From NCBI GenBank assembly GCA_963969365.1, contig OZ017751.1, positions 3,100,001 through 3,164,000 of the forward strand: a stretch of 64,000 nucleotides of DNA, given 5' to 3'. Shown in pieces: positions 11,032-22,159 of this stretch; the stretch's first letter is position 1, and every line of letters begins with the position of its first letter. The notes below the pieces were generated by a model, which worked only from the letters and a program-made list of their open reading frames with translations, was not told the origin of the DNA and did no database searches. A program made the translations under genes and the position numbers. This DNA is from Asterochloris sp. CNOR1 (Eukaryota; Chlorophyta; Trebouxiophyceae; Trebouxiales; Trebouxiaceae).

Positions 11032-14000
11032 ATGCAGGCCCTACTTAGTGCCCTCATCAGGCAGCAACAGCCAGCCCTAGATGCTGCTCTCAGATGGAGG
11101 CTCACTCCCGTGGCGATCAAGCACTTTGCAGCAGCTGCAGTCACCGCGACTGATGTGCAGAGCACAGCAGGTGAGGATGGAGACCTGTAGCCTGTCTGGA
11201 CCTCATACTGCAAGCTGGCATCATCTTCCTGAGATGTGCTGTTCCCCCTGCAGGCACCAGCGGCAGTCAATGGTGGCGGGACCCCAGTATGGATGCGGCT
11301 CAGGCACAGGCAGTCTTCAGGCAAAGGTTGCAGACGCATGGAGCCCAGGGTGAGCCGCAGGATGTCCACTGATGAACTTGCCTGCGCTGTCTGCTGGCAG
11401 CTCATGAGGGATGGCTGTCTTCCAGGCACACTGCGTTGCTGATGGCAAGGAGGATCACCAGCATGTAGGTGCCCTGCAGGAAGGGCTCACTCTTTGCAAG
11501 GCATTTCATGTTCACCTGCAGGACATGGTCAAGTGTGCTGCGCGGCCGTTCATTCATAGCTTGGGTCTCTGAGCAGCACAAGCATTTGGGCCCTGCCTGC
11601 AAGCCAGCCAGCGCGCCCTGATGGCAGCGTGCATGTGGTGGTGCACTTCACATGCAGTGCTGTACTTCCTGCTAACTGCTTGACTAGCAGGGGGAGCTGG
11701 CCGCTTTGAGGAAGCACTCCTCCCTTGCAGCGCCCTGAAGGCTCCAAAACACGCTTGCGGCTGTATTCTGCTTGCATATCCCAGCAAGACACAAACTCCC
11801 ATCTCTGCATGCATACAAGCAGGCCCTGCTGACGAGCTCTTCACACAGAAACACTGTGCTGCAGACCTCATCCCTGCCGCTCACAGCTGCATACTGGCCT
11901 TACATACCCACAGACTTCCTAAAACCCAGTGCCTTTGAAGTTGATCACCACTGCTTGCAGACCAGCGAGGCCTGCTGGCGGTTTTCGAGCGCATCTCCAG
12001 CCAGGAGGAGGCTGCAGCAGCACTCGAGGCTGTAGCGGAGCTGCGGCGCCACCGCGCGCACCAGCAGCAGCACTCCCTGTTCCACATGGTCAAGATGGAT
12101 GCCTTCTTCCGGGTGAGGTGTAGGGTTGGGGGCTCTCTGAGGGACAGGCTACCTCTGGAAGGTGGGATGCTGCTGCTGAGGCCAGCACTTGCAGCATCTC
12201 AATGACTACTTTGTCCAGGCTCTTGTTACGTTGAGGGGGGCTGCATGCTGCCTCTGGGAAGGGGGGTTTCCCTGCTGAGCCTTGCACACGCACCAGCTGC
12301 GACCATGGGTCTGGTGTCCAGATTGTTGTCAGCGTGAAGACTGCAAGCTGCCTCTGGGCATGGGGCTTTCCTGCTGAGGCGGGTGTCAGCAGCCAGAACA
12401 ACAAAAACAAAACTGCATGGAAACAAGTCTGACATCAGACTATCTTCACAGTGAGGCGTGGTCAAGCCTGCAGGCTGCCTCTGTTAAGGGTGTCCTGCAG
12501 CTGAGGCTGGCAGCGGCAGCACCACATGCCAGCTGTAGTCAGTGCTGGCCACTAGAGCTGGCCATTGAACCTGTGTGCGTGGCTGCCAACAATGCTAGCT
12601 GGGAGGTTGCAATCAGGCTGCCTACCACACCAGTTTGGCAGATGTCAGGTGCCGAGCAGGGCCACTGCAGACTGTCATCAAGACCAGCACTGTGTCATTG
12701 TGAGGCAGGAACCTGCAGGCCACTCCCAAGGCCAGCTAATCAGATGGGGCAGCCACTGCAACAGAGGCCTGCTGCTTGTCATGGCACTTGGCAGCGGTCC
12801 CCTTGAGATGGGCCACTGGCCTGTAAGCTGTTGCTCGGGGGCCGCAGGGCTGGCAGGCCAGATTGGTGGTACTGGGCGTGGGCTGAGCAGGTGTCTGGGC
12901 AGCTTGGGCGTGCAGAGAGACTAGTTGTGCCTCTGACTGAGCCTCCACTGAGGCAGCTGGGCTTGGGCTGCACGTGTCTGGCTACCAGCCGGGCTTGGGC
13001 TGCATGTGCCCAGCCGTTGTAGGGCTGCTGCCGGCAGCATTGGTGTTTGACAAGGTGTCTGCTGGTCTGCCCAGGGATGCAGACCCACAGGAGCAGCACA
13101 TGCCAGAGGAGTGCTGGCTGTGGGGCATGGACCTGTAAGCCGCACTCGTAGGCACCACGCCCTCCTTCAGCCTGCTCAGCACCCTCTCACCCTCCTTAAG
13201 GCTGCTCAGCATCCTCCAACCCACCTTCTGCTGCAGGCATGCCGCAGCGTGGATGCCTGGAAAGTGGCAGTGGAGGCGCTGGAGCGGGCGACGGAGTTGG
13301 GCATATATGCCGGCGTCGCCCGCTACAACATGGTGCTCAAGTGGCTGTGCAACCAAAGAGCACTCTCAGAGGCCCGCCAGTGAGTCTCGCCTCCCTGTCG
13401 CATGCAGCTGCTTGGTCAGCCAGCCCCAAAGGGAGCCTCTACAACACCTTCAACTCCGCGGCCAGATGGCTCCTTGTGCTGGTTCTTTGCAAAAGACTTC
13501 ATCCCACAGCAAACTTTGCGTTGCACCTGTCCGACTGCCTTTGCCAGCCCGCAGTGCTAGTGCATTGTCAATTGTGACGGGTGGTCTCTTGTGTTTGCAC
13601 TCTCAGGCGAGAGCACGCTGCCTGTGCCAGCCAGCAGCGGTGCCGTGCAAAACTGCGGTGGTCAGGCAGCGAAAAGGGTTGCAGGCTACTTGAGATGGTG
13701 CAAGAGCACAGACTCAGCCCCACACAGAACCTTGACCACCTGTTGGTTGTTTGCCTTCAGTGCTGCCGTACAAAGCCCATGCTTGAGACCACTGTGGCCG
13801 CCCTGCAGGCTGTTTGAGATGATGAAGCAACACAAAGTGCGCCCAGACAGCACCTCGGCATATCACCTGGTGCGCACGTCCATGCTGCTCGGGCATCGGA
13901 GCCTGGCTGAGGCGTATGTGCGCGAATTTGAGTCCAATGGCATCAGGTGCGTGGCCTTACTGAGTTCAGACTAGTCCCAAGGTTCCAAGTAAAGGTGTCT

Positions 14001-14307
14001 GTGCAGCATCAGCATTGTATGTCTCTGCTTGGGCTGAACTGGGCAGGGCCCTGTTGAAGAACAGTTAACATGGGTGTTGATGCTGATGGCTGCCACACAT
14101 GAGGTGAACATGTGTAGTCTGCCCCTTGCAGGCAGGCAACGCCACTTGACTGCTCTATGTTGACCATACAGGTTGGCGCCCAGCGTGAAGGCCTGGCTGA
14201 GCAAGCCGCCCAGTCAGCTTGCTGCTGTGCGAAAGAAGCAGATGCCCAAGGCCCAGCCCAGCTTGATGTCACAGCCAGCAGGAGATGCTGGAGCAAGCAC
14301 AGTCTGA
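11032..14307 (+). CDS. Short pentatricopeptide-repeat (PPR) protein, probably organellar
   Basis: Six exons (11032-11170, 11254-11349, 11961-12112, 13237-13379, 13809-13946, 14172-14307) close in phase to 804 nt, 267 residues. Residues 1-46 look like a mitochondrial or plastid leader (Arg, Ala, Leu and Gln, no acidic residue until the first Asp near 17). Then come WWRDPSMDAAQAQAVFRQRL and a helical region whose last two units read as PPR-like hairpins: AWKVAVEALERATELGIYAG, then LFEMMKQHKVRPDSTSAYHL. The tail is basic (RKKQMPKAQPS). Short PPR proteins of this size (compare the plant THA8 group) bind organelle RNA and help splicing or transcript stability; that assignment is tentative. The long third intron contains a tandem repeat. 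The gene is head-to-head with the ravA-like gene. Confidence 0.72.
12140..12515. repeat. About 100-bp degenerate tandem repeat in the PPR gene intron
   Basis: A motif like CTGCCTCTGGGAAGGGG..CTGCTGAGG recurs near 12151, 12249, 12351 and, weakly, 12474. Spacing is about 98-123 bp. It lies in the intron between exons 11961-12112 and 13237-13379. Confidence 0.55.
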
Positions 14308-14535
14308 ACTAGTTGCGCCTGACCACATGCAACGCAAGTCAAGCTTACACCTTTTTGTTGTGTAAGCATCTAATTGATGATGTAGGTCAGGTGACAGATT
14401 CGGTTAAGCCAACCAGCCCACTCGTCCGGGCTCCTGAAACCACAGTCCATTTGAGTCTCGGAATCCAGCTCTCGCAATTCAGCAATCTCCGGGCTTCCCA
14501 ACAAACTTGATCCTCACAACGTGCTCCAAGCTAAC
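14308..14535. other. Intergenic gap between the PPR gene and the phase-1 exon gene
   Basis: About 228 bp between two same-strand genes. It presumably holds the 3' UTR of one and the promoter of the next. No recognisable element seen. Confidence 0.4.
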
Positions 14536-17500
14536 ATGGTCACGCGCGTGATGCAGTCCTTGGCGGCAACCTATTGTTATGTGGTGGCTTTCCTGGGGCT
14601 GGACCTCGTAGCTAGGACCTCTGGTTCGCTCCCAGGTGACTGTCAAGCCAGCAGAGCACCAGCAACCACCGGGAGATCAGCAGCCATATCCTGCAGCTGC
14701 ATGCGCCCTGTGACTGCCTGCTCGCGCTGCTGCCGGCTACTCTTGATGCCTGTCTGAGTGGCAGCTGTCTGCCTGTCTGCTGGCTGCTGGAGTTGCGCCC
14801 GCGCTTTGACCAACTGCAACATGCCGGTGCCCCTCACAGGTTGAAGTACCTGCATTGCTGTGGCAGCATTGCACCAAACTGTTCTCCCTGCCTCCTGAGC
14901 CTGGTGCTGCTTGAGCTGGTGGCCAGGACATGCACCTGCAATTTCATTATGTTTATGCTGGCAGCCTGCATGTGGCTGGCTGCAGGGATTCAGGCTACCT
15001 CTTCACTGCCATCTGCAACCAAGTCCTTGTGTCTGGCTGCCTGCAGGCGCCTTTCAGGCCCGCTTTGGCATTGCCTGGCTGCAAATGGTGCATTCCCCAT
15101 CAGTTGATGAGTCGTTTGCGCCTGCCATTCATAACTTTCGGCTGGCTGCCTGCAGGAGCCTTCCAGGCCCCACAGGAGAACAACCCCATTGCGATCTTCA
15201 CGAGCTTCGTCATAGGGCCAATGTGGTGCACCACCCTGCTGGCTCTGGGTGAGGCTGGCCCCTCTATGCAAAGTGTGTGCCTTCTTTTGTGGTCAGCAGC
15301 ACCCTCTTCTGCCAGTCCCCTTTTCAGTCCAGCAGCGCTGGCCTCCTTCTGAGGCTTGTTGCCTGCATAATGACCTGCACACCTTGTACTCTGCCTGCTG
15401 TGAGGCAAGTATCAGCATGATCACCTGAACTTTGCTGCTGGCTAGCTGGTGACTTTCCAGCTAGCTGCCCTGTGCTTCAGTCAACCCCTTGCAAGCAGGG
15501 ATCTTGCAATCTGGTGTTCAGGGTCCCTGTCAAAATTTCAGGTGTGGGCTCCACCTGTGAAGTTTCATTGTGCCTGTCTTGTCTCAGATGGCATGCTTGG
15601 CTGCAGGCGTCCTCGTCAAAGTGATCAACACCAGCTTCCAAGCCATCGACGGCGTCCTTGTCATCAGCAGCAGAATCCCCAGCTTCTTTGGGATTGCCTT
15701 CAACTGGCGCATTGACTGGGACACCAGGGCTGCCATCAACAGATTCCTGGACAACGTCCTCGCCGCTGTCACCGTGTTCTTTGATGTCAGCCCTTGTGAG
15801 TCTACCCAGTTCCAGCAAACATGTCCGTTTCTATGCATCAAGCAACCCTGGGAGCATCCTGTCTCACACCCCCTTCAGCGCCTCAACCCCCTACCACTGT
15901 TTGTTCACAGCTGCCCTGCCCCAGCCTGGGCGCCACCCCTGCAGGCCGCGTGGTCTGCCTGCCAGGCCCGGTGCCTCCATGTACAGCAGTGCCCAGAGTT
16001 GCCCCACAGCTGTGCTGCGGCTTGCTCAGCTCATCCTTGCCCCTGTGGAGTCTGCCACCCTTTCTGCTGCTTTCTCTGCGCACAGCTGCCCTGCCGTGCA
16101 TGAGGTGTGCCAGCAAGGCTCATCACCTCATCTTGAGGGACACTCTGCTTCAATCACCTGCCAAAAGAGCTGTGCAATGCAGCTGGCTGGCCTGCCAGCT
16201 GTACATACTGTGCCCAGCGTCTGGCCGCCTGCCTGCAGACACAGTGCTGGTGGCGCCCATCGCTGACCCCTGCACCAAGGGCTTCAGGAAGGCAAAGGCG
16301 TCGCGCCGGACCGCCGGGGTCACTAAGCTGCTCGAGGGTGCGAGCAACCTGGCCTACGGTAGGTGCCCCACCGCTGCTGCCGCGGCAAACCGTACGCCTC
16401 GGCCTGCTGTAGGCTCCCCACAGCTGTTGCCATTGCAAGGCCCCAGCTATGGGCTCAGCACTGTCTCTGCATGGACAGCCATGCTCCACTTAACTGCCCT
16501 TTGTATGCCCTGTGAGGGGCCCCCTGCTTGCCCCCTGCTTGCCACCCTTCTGCCGTGGCTGGCTGCCCTTGTGGTGCAACATGCGGAACTTCAAGCGGCG
16601 CATATCAAAGCCCATCTGCTTCTTGTCCTGCAGGGGTCCTCATCAGACCCGCTGTCTCCTTTGCCACCGCCATGTACAACATCTACATGGACACGGTGGC
16701 CGCCATCTCCAGCTTTGCCATCTCATCCTGGGTGGCCACCTCCACACTGCCAATCTGTGAGTCTTCAACTCCTGAGCTGTGCCCAGTCTGCACACCTCCC
16801 TGCCAGCTGCCTGTGTTGTCGCATTCTTGTTGCCCCAGTCTAGGGCTGCGGATGACCCCAAAAACCTACCTGCCTTGACAAATGTTACCTGTGTGAGCAA
16901 GCTTGTAAAGGGTGTGTTCAACCACCAGGGCTGCAGCACTTCATGCCCTGCCAGCTGCCCAGCTGCCCTGCCCTCTCTGGCTGCTTGCCTGGCTGTCCTG
17001 CATGTGTTCAGTCAATGTTGTTATAGCACACACTTACTTCGCACCACGCAACATCCTTGCGTGCAAGGGGCTGAGGCTGTGTTTCCCTGCCTGCTGCCGC
17101 CCTGCCCCGCCCCATCCGCTGGCTACCTGCCTGCCCTACATCTGCTGGAGTACCAACCTTTCTGACGGGCTTTGGACTTGCAAGCCGTCGCCACCGCTTG
17201 TTTTGCAGCTCCCTCAGCATTCCTCTGCTTCTGCCTGCAGACTTTCTGTGGGCGAGCTGTAAGCACGGGCTGCGGGGTGCCATTGGTGAGGCTTGCTGTC
17301 CTGCCCCTATCGGCCTTGGTGCTTACGCCCCCTCAATCCCAGGACACTCAGGTCCAGCAACAACTCTCACACCGGCCAGCCAGCTCAGCCCAGAACCTCT
17401 GCCAGGGAGTCGTCCAGAGCTCTCTGCATGCAGCTATTGTGTACAAAACTGTTCACATGCTCTCGCTGTGGGCAGCCCTGTTTCAGCCTGCTGTAGCCTG

Positions 17501-18246
17501 TCAATGTTGCGCGTTAGTTGAAGCCGCGCTCCCAGAACAGCTCTAGATGAATCAGCCCTGTTTCGTGAGAGCTTCTCTAAGCTCAGCCAGCCCTGCAGCT
17601 GCAGTCAGCCATGTCTGTGTGACTCTTCCAGGAGCATACCATCTCTCATACATGCTGATTTCCTGCAGGGCTGACTGCTGCCCATGGCATAACATTCACC
17701 CCTTCGTCTGTTGCATCTGCCCTGCACCGGACCACAGCCACCTTTCTGCAAGGCTTTGGCATTGGTGAGCCCAGTCAAATGCTTTACTGCATCTTGTCGC
17801 TGCATGGTAGCCCCTTGTTACACATCATCTAGCCCAGCCAAGCACTTCATCACTGATTGCACTTCTTTTGCAATGCATCAGCACATCGGCAAAGTCACCT
17901 TCCACAGTGGCTTTGGCATTGCTGAGTCTGCAACCAGTCTGCAATGCTGTCCTGTGCCATCAAGGTCTCAGTGCCATCCAGCTGACCCCTCGCGCTGCAG
18001 CTGCGGGTACTGCTTCTTCTGCATACAACCTGCAGACCTGCCAGCTCTGCTTGCGGAGTCACCTCCTAGCATGTGGTGCTAACACAGCACTGTCTGGACT
18101 TTTGCCAACTTTTGCTGAAGCCACCTGATTGGTGGGTCCCCTGTGCTGCAGACTGCCCCAAGCTGGCCACTGGCACCAAGACAGGGAAGACAAACAGCAG
18201 GACGGCAGTCAACCTGACCGCCAGCAGCACCGTGAACCCGCCCTGA
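14536..18246 (+). CDS. Unrecognised hydrophobic protein built only of phase-1 exons
   Basis: Exons 14536-14635, 15156-15248, 15607-15795, 16239-16358, 16634-16756, 17241-17285, 17669-17764, 17965-18075 and 18152-18246 join to 972 nt, 323 residues. Every intron is phase 1 and every internal exon is a multiple of three. The start (MVTRVMQSLAATYCYVVAFL) looks like a signal peptide or membrane anchor. Further hydrophobic stretches include IAIFTSFVIGPMWCTTLLAL and FLDNVLAAVTVFFDV, so a membrane or secreted protein is likely. The C-terminus is polar and Thr/Ser-rich with TGKTNSRTAVNLTASS. I do not recognise a family. Small exons could be missing in the longer introns (for example 16757-17240). The uniform phase argues that the model is largely right, because chance exons would not share it. 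Confidence 0.6.
15037..15175. repeat. 105-bp tandem duplication across a splice acceptor
   Basis: GGCTGCCTGCAGGCGCCTTT near 15037 reappears as GGCTGCCTGCAGGAGCCTTC near 15142. Both copies carry the acceptor and the first codons (GAFQA) of exon 15156-15248. The upstream copy has no donor in the right phase, so it is probably a dead copy or an alternative exon. Confidence 0.6.
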
Positions 18247-21200
18247 TGGGCTGCTGCTGTAACAGGCTGAAGGGCCTTTCTGCCTGTGACCCCAGTTTGC
18301 CTAACCCAGTTACGTGCACGTGGACATTGTCGTGGTTGTAGTCTTGTCATGTAGCAAGCTGGCACACAACAATTTGCACCACTTGAGCAGACAGCTGTGA
18401 CATGGCTCCGCTGCAAGGAGGCCCATTTCTGTCCATGGGCTGTGAACCCTGCAGGGCATGTGACCTGTCAGTCTTGAGTCTTGTCCAGTAATTAGTCCTT
18501 GTTACACAGCTGAGGCCCTATGTGTCTCAGACAGAGTTTATTTGTCTGTCATCGTATACAAGCATCTTAGAGCAAGCTCTGCCTTTGAGCACAAAGTTGG
18601 TTGCTCTGAGCCAATGTACAATTTGCTGCACCATGTAAATCAAGACCTGGCTGCCACCTTCAGACCATCAACTGCGGGGTGCATTCATGCTGAGTGGACA
18701 CGCAAGTACCTGACCTGAGCTGTGTGGCTGCATGTGGTGTCCAGCAGCTTAAGATCGTCAGCATGAGAGGCACGGGCAAGTTGTCAGCAGGACGCCCATA
18801 GGACCTCCTGCCTGCTGAAACCCCTGTTGCTCTAGACGAGGCCAATCACTCGGCCTGTTCCCAGTAACTGTCATAGCTATAATGCGTCCAACAAAGGGTC
18901 TGGGCAGCAATTCCAGGCCAGGAACCAGCAGCAGATGCGCTGCATATGCATGCATGGACCAAGATGCACATTCAGCCTCTGCAGAGGACAGCAGCTGTGA
19001 TCCTGCGCAGCATGGGCGCCTTCTGCTCAGCCCAAACATAGCATCCACACAGATAGAAGCACCCAGCGGATGAGGGCGGGCAGCCAGTGGCAACATGTGG
19101 CAGTGGCACTTCCTTGTACAGATGTTTAGAATGGTGCAGTTGATTAACTGGACCAGGTTTTTGCACCAAGTGGCTGCTTTCAAGGAGATTTGGCAACGTC
19201 TCAACCTGTGCTGAGGCCCTGGCGGACATGTTGAATGCGGCAGGCTGGGAGGCGCTGCCAGGCAGTGCACTAGTAACTGCAGTGACCAATGTCCACTGCT
19301 CATTCAATGATAATTAAGGCTTATAAGGGCAGGTCGCTGGCATTTATGTCTGGCCTGGGTTCAAGCTGGGACACCGCCCCTGCTAAGGCGTGGCATGCCT
19401 GCTGCCAGTGATATTGTCGAGGGCCTCACAGTGCAGTCCAGTCGCGTCCCCAGCTAACAGTCATTTCTGGCAGGAGACGCTGACCCAGTGGGCACCATGC
19501 GCTGGGCCCATAGCTGATGCGTTGCAATTGCAGACGCGGGCAACAGCGCTGTGAAGCCTGCAGAGCACCATCTGGAGTCCGTGAAGGTTGCAAAAGAGGT
19601 CGCAGACTGTCCAGCATACAGACACAATTTCTGTTGCAGCTTGACAAATTGAAAGACAGCATGAGGAGTTGCTGCCAGCCTTCTGCCATTGCAGGTTGCT
19701 GAGTCACTTGCCAACTGCTGACCCAGGCTGCCCCCAGGCTGTGCCCAGCGCTCTGCAGCTGGTGCTGGCACCCCCAACTCAGGCTGATGTCCCAAATGGC
19801 AGCACAAAGATACAGTCCCAGCTCAACAGCAGCGACTCCATGGCTTGCAAGCAGCTCAACTGAAGAACAGCATGCATGGTTGGAATGCCTTGATGGCTCA
19901 GCGCTAGCTGCCATGCATCACAGGGCTGCTCACAGATGGAATGGACTCAGTACCTGAGTGCCAACCCTGCAGGCGGTGGCTTCAAGGTGCGCCCTAGGAC
20001 CCTTTGCCTGCAGCATTGACATGTAATACGCTGACCAGCAGCACCAGCGCTTCAGGGCTGGTCAGATGATGCCAGATGGCAGGCAGGGTGCTTGAGCATC
20101 CATGCCTGCATGGCGCTACCCATGGGCTGTACACAGCCATGAGTGCGCAGGTGGGGGGGTGCCTGTGAGCACATGGAAGGGTCAGCCTCAGCAAGCGTTG
20201 CAATTGTGTTCACCCCGCAGCCCTCAGCGCACCCAGGTCTATCTTTACCCTCTGTGTCAGAGCAGTAGTTACTGTTCATAGATAGCCCTAGCCAAAGTGG
20301 TAGGATCCTACCTCCAGAGGCAGGATCAGGCGTTCACATTTCCAATGTGCGTACAAGTAAGTGGCCCATGGGCAGGTACGTACCTGAAGACCAGGGCAAA
20401 TCCAGGTTGCGGGAGCCCTGTGAATGCCTGCTGCAGCTGCCTGTCATGCATGCAAGCACATATGTGCTCAAGGTAAATACCTTGAGCATGGGAGGCGTTG
20501 CATAATGCAAGTCATGCATGTGCTCCTCATGGTCACAAGCAGTGGTAGGGACAAGCTTGTGTCATTGAGGAGCACAATAGCCAGGGCTGAGGCTGTTTCT
20601 TCCCAGCCATGGTGTCATCTCAATGTCAAATAAGTCATGGCAAGGGGTGCTGTTGTGGCATCATATCCACCACATGCATGTGCTATTGCACAGCCAGAGT
20701 CTGGGCACATGCGCCTGCAGCTGCAGAGCTGCAACATGGGGGTGCACAGCCTATACATAGGGTAGGGTATATTCATGCAAATCTGCTGTGGTAATTCCAG
20801 TATCCGACAGTGGACGGTCCACTGGCCATGCATACCCATATGGGTACGCCGGCGCTCCTTGGGTCAAGCATGCTGCTGGCAGCTTTGCGGAGTGGCAGAT
20901 GCCCTGCCCTGATGCGCTGGCAATAGCTGCACCTTGGGCCAGACCTGTACACAGTAAACCTGTGGTCATGCAACGAGCGCATCACGTCTCTACGTAGAGC
21001 ACCTGTACGTGCGAGATCCCCACAATGTTGGGTTAACAGCCATGCTGTAATCAAGGCAGATCTTGCAAGCAGCCATGCAACCTTATCATGGACTATGCTT
21101 GGATGTGGAGATGGACACAAACTCTGCTTTGCGGCCTCAGATTTACACCCCAAGAGCACTGGGCCCCCAATGCACTCTGACATCCAGGCAGCTGCATCAA

Positions 21201-22150
21201 TGCGGGAAGTCACCTTGCAATGCTGATTCGCACTCATGGAAGCCTCATAGGGCCTGATGCGGTCCCAGGCCGCCAAGACAGGTATCCAGACGGCCTGCAG
21301 CCTTGTCTTCGATGGCTGTTCGGTAGCATCGCTCCCCTCAAAGTCTGTCTCTGCCTGAAGAAGGCTCCTGCTAGGCTGTTTGAGGGCTGCAGGGTCGCGC
21401 AGGGGACAGTGATGGCCGCTGCACGGTGCTCCGAAGCCTTGAAAGAATGCAATAATAGTTGTTTGCGCATCTGCTGTCATTTCGCGACCTGCAATTGCCG
21501 CCCAGGCCCTCATTGAGCTTGCAATAGGCTTCACAGGCCTGGTCACGATCAAGAAGGTGCCAAGATGACCAGGGCTGCAGCGCGACGCATGATTCAGGAG
21601 CTGAGACCACGAGGACTTCGCCCTGGGCCTCAGTAGTGCAGGTGGGGGCCTCTGAGTCTGCATGCCTGTGCCCCAGGGCTGGTTCCTGTGTGGACAGTCT
21701 GATTTGCCATGCTTGTCAGCGCACTGTGTTCTTACTGAGCATGTCAACAGGCACAACATAGCAGAGAATGCATCAGCTAACGCTACAGCGCCACTGCCCT
21801 ACAGATCTAGATGGATCTGGCCTCCCATCATCAGTCTCTGCTTTGGCAATGAGATCGTGGACAGGAAGTCCAGAGAAGACCTGCAAGATGGCTGTGTGGA
21901 AGATCATGATGGTAGGCTCAAGCTCAGCTGTCAATCTCTTCTTGCATTGCAATTGGTGTCATTGTCCCTTGCAAGCTTGCAAGGGACAGTATCCAAATGT
22001 CTCTTAAGGACAGTTGTCCAGGAGGTGCTGATACGTCCTGCATGAAATCCAAGCTCAGCTTAATGCATGGAGGCCAGCACAGGTGTCACGATCTGTATCT
22101 GCAGAGCTGGTGCACTGCAGTGCACCAGCAGCTGCATGCATTTCTGTGCT
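18247..22150. other. 3.9 kb without a defensible gene
   Basis: I see no exon chain with family motifs here. Stretches that could be isolated exons include 19690-19860 (+) and 21780-21915 (+), but their frames cannot be chained. A 987-nt open frame on the minus strand at 20773-21759 is listed separately. The 3' UTR of the upstream gene and the promoter and first exons of the OTU gene should lie in this interval. Confidence 0.4.
20773..21759 (-). CDS. Long uninterrupted open frame, doubtful gene
   Basis: This 328-codon frame is exceptionally long for the region, where coding exons are usually under 300 nt. Its composition is Ser, Arg, Ala and Cys-rich with scattered Trp and His and no repeat, domain or membrane pattern I recognise. 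It could be a single-exon gene, a retrocopy or chance. I lean to chance because the predicted protein shows no compositional structure. Confidence 0.15.
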   Translation of the reverse strand: MLCLLTCSVRTQCADKHGKSDCPHRNQPWGTGMQTQRPPPALLRPRAKSSWSQLLNHASRCSPGHLGTFLIVTRPVKPIASSMRAWAAIAGREMTADAQTTIIAFFQGFGAPCSGHHCPLRDPAALKQPSRSLLQAETDFEGSDATEQPSKTRLQAVWIPVLAAWDRIRPYEASMSANQHCKVTSRIDAAAWMSECIGGPVLLGCKSEAAKQSLCPSPHPSIVHDKVAWLLARSALITAWLLTQHCGDLARTGALRRDVMRSLHDHRFTVYRSGPRCSYCQRIRAGHLPLRKAASSMLDPRSAGVPIWVCMASGPSTVGYWNYHSRFA

Positions 22151-22159
22151 GTCAGGCAA

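Noticed and set aside
15821-16843. 340-codon plus-strand open frame as a single-exon gene
   Set aside because: It contains the genuine exon 16239-16358 in frame but otherwise reads through introns; neighbouring exons in other frames show the real gene.
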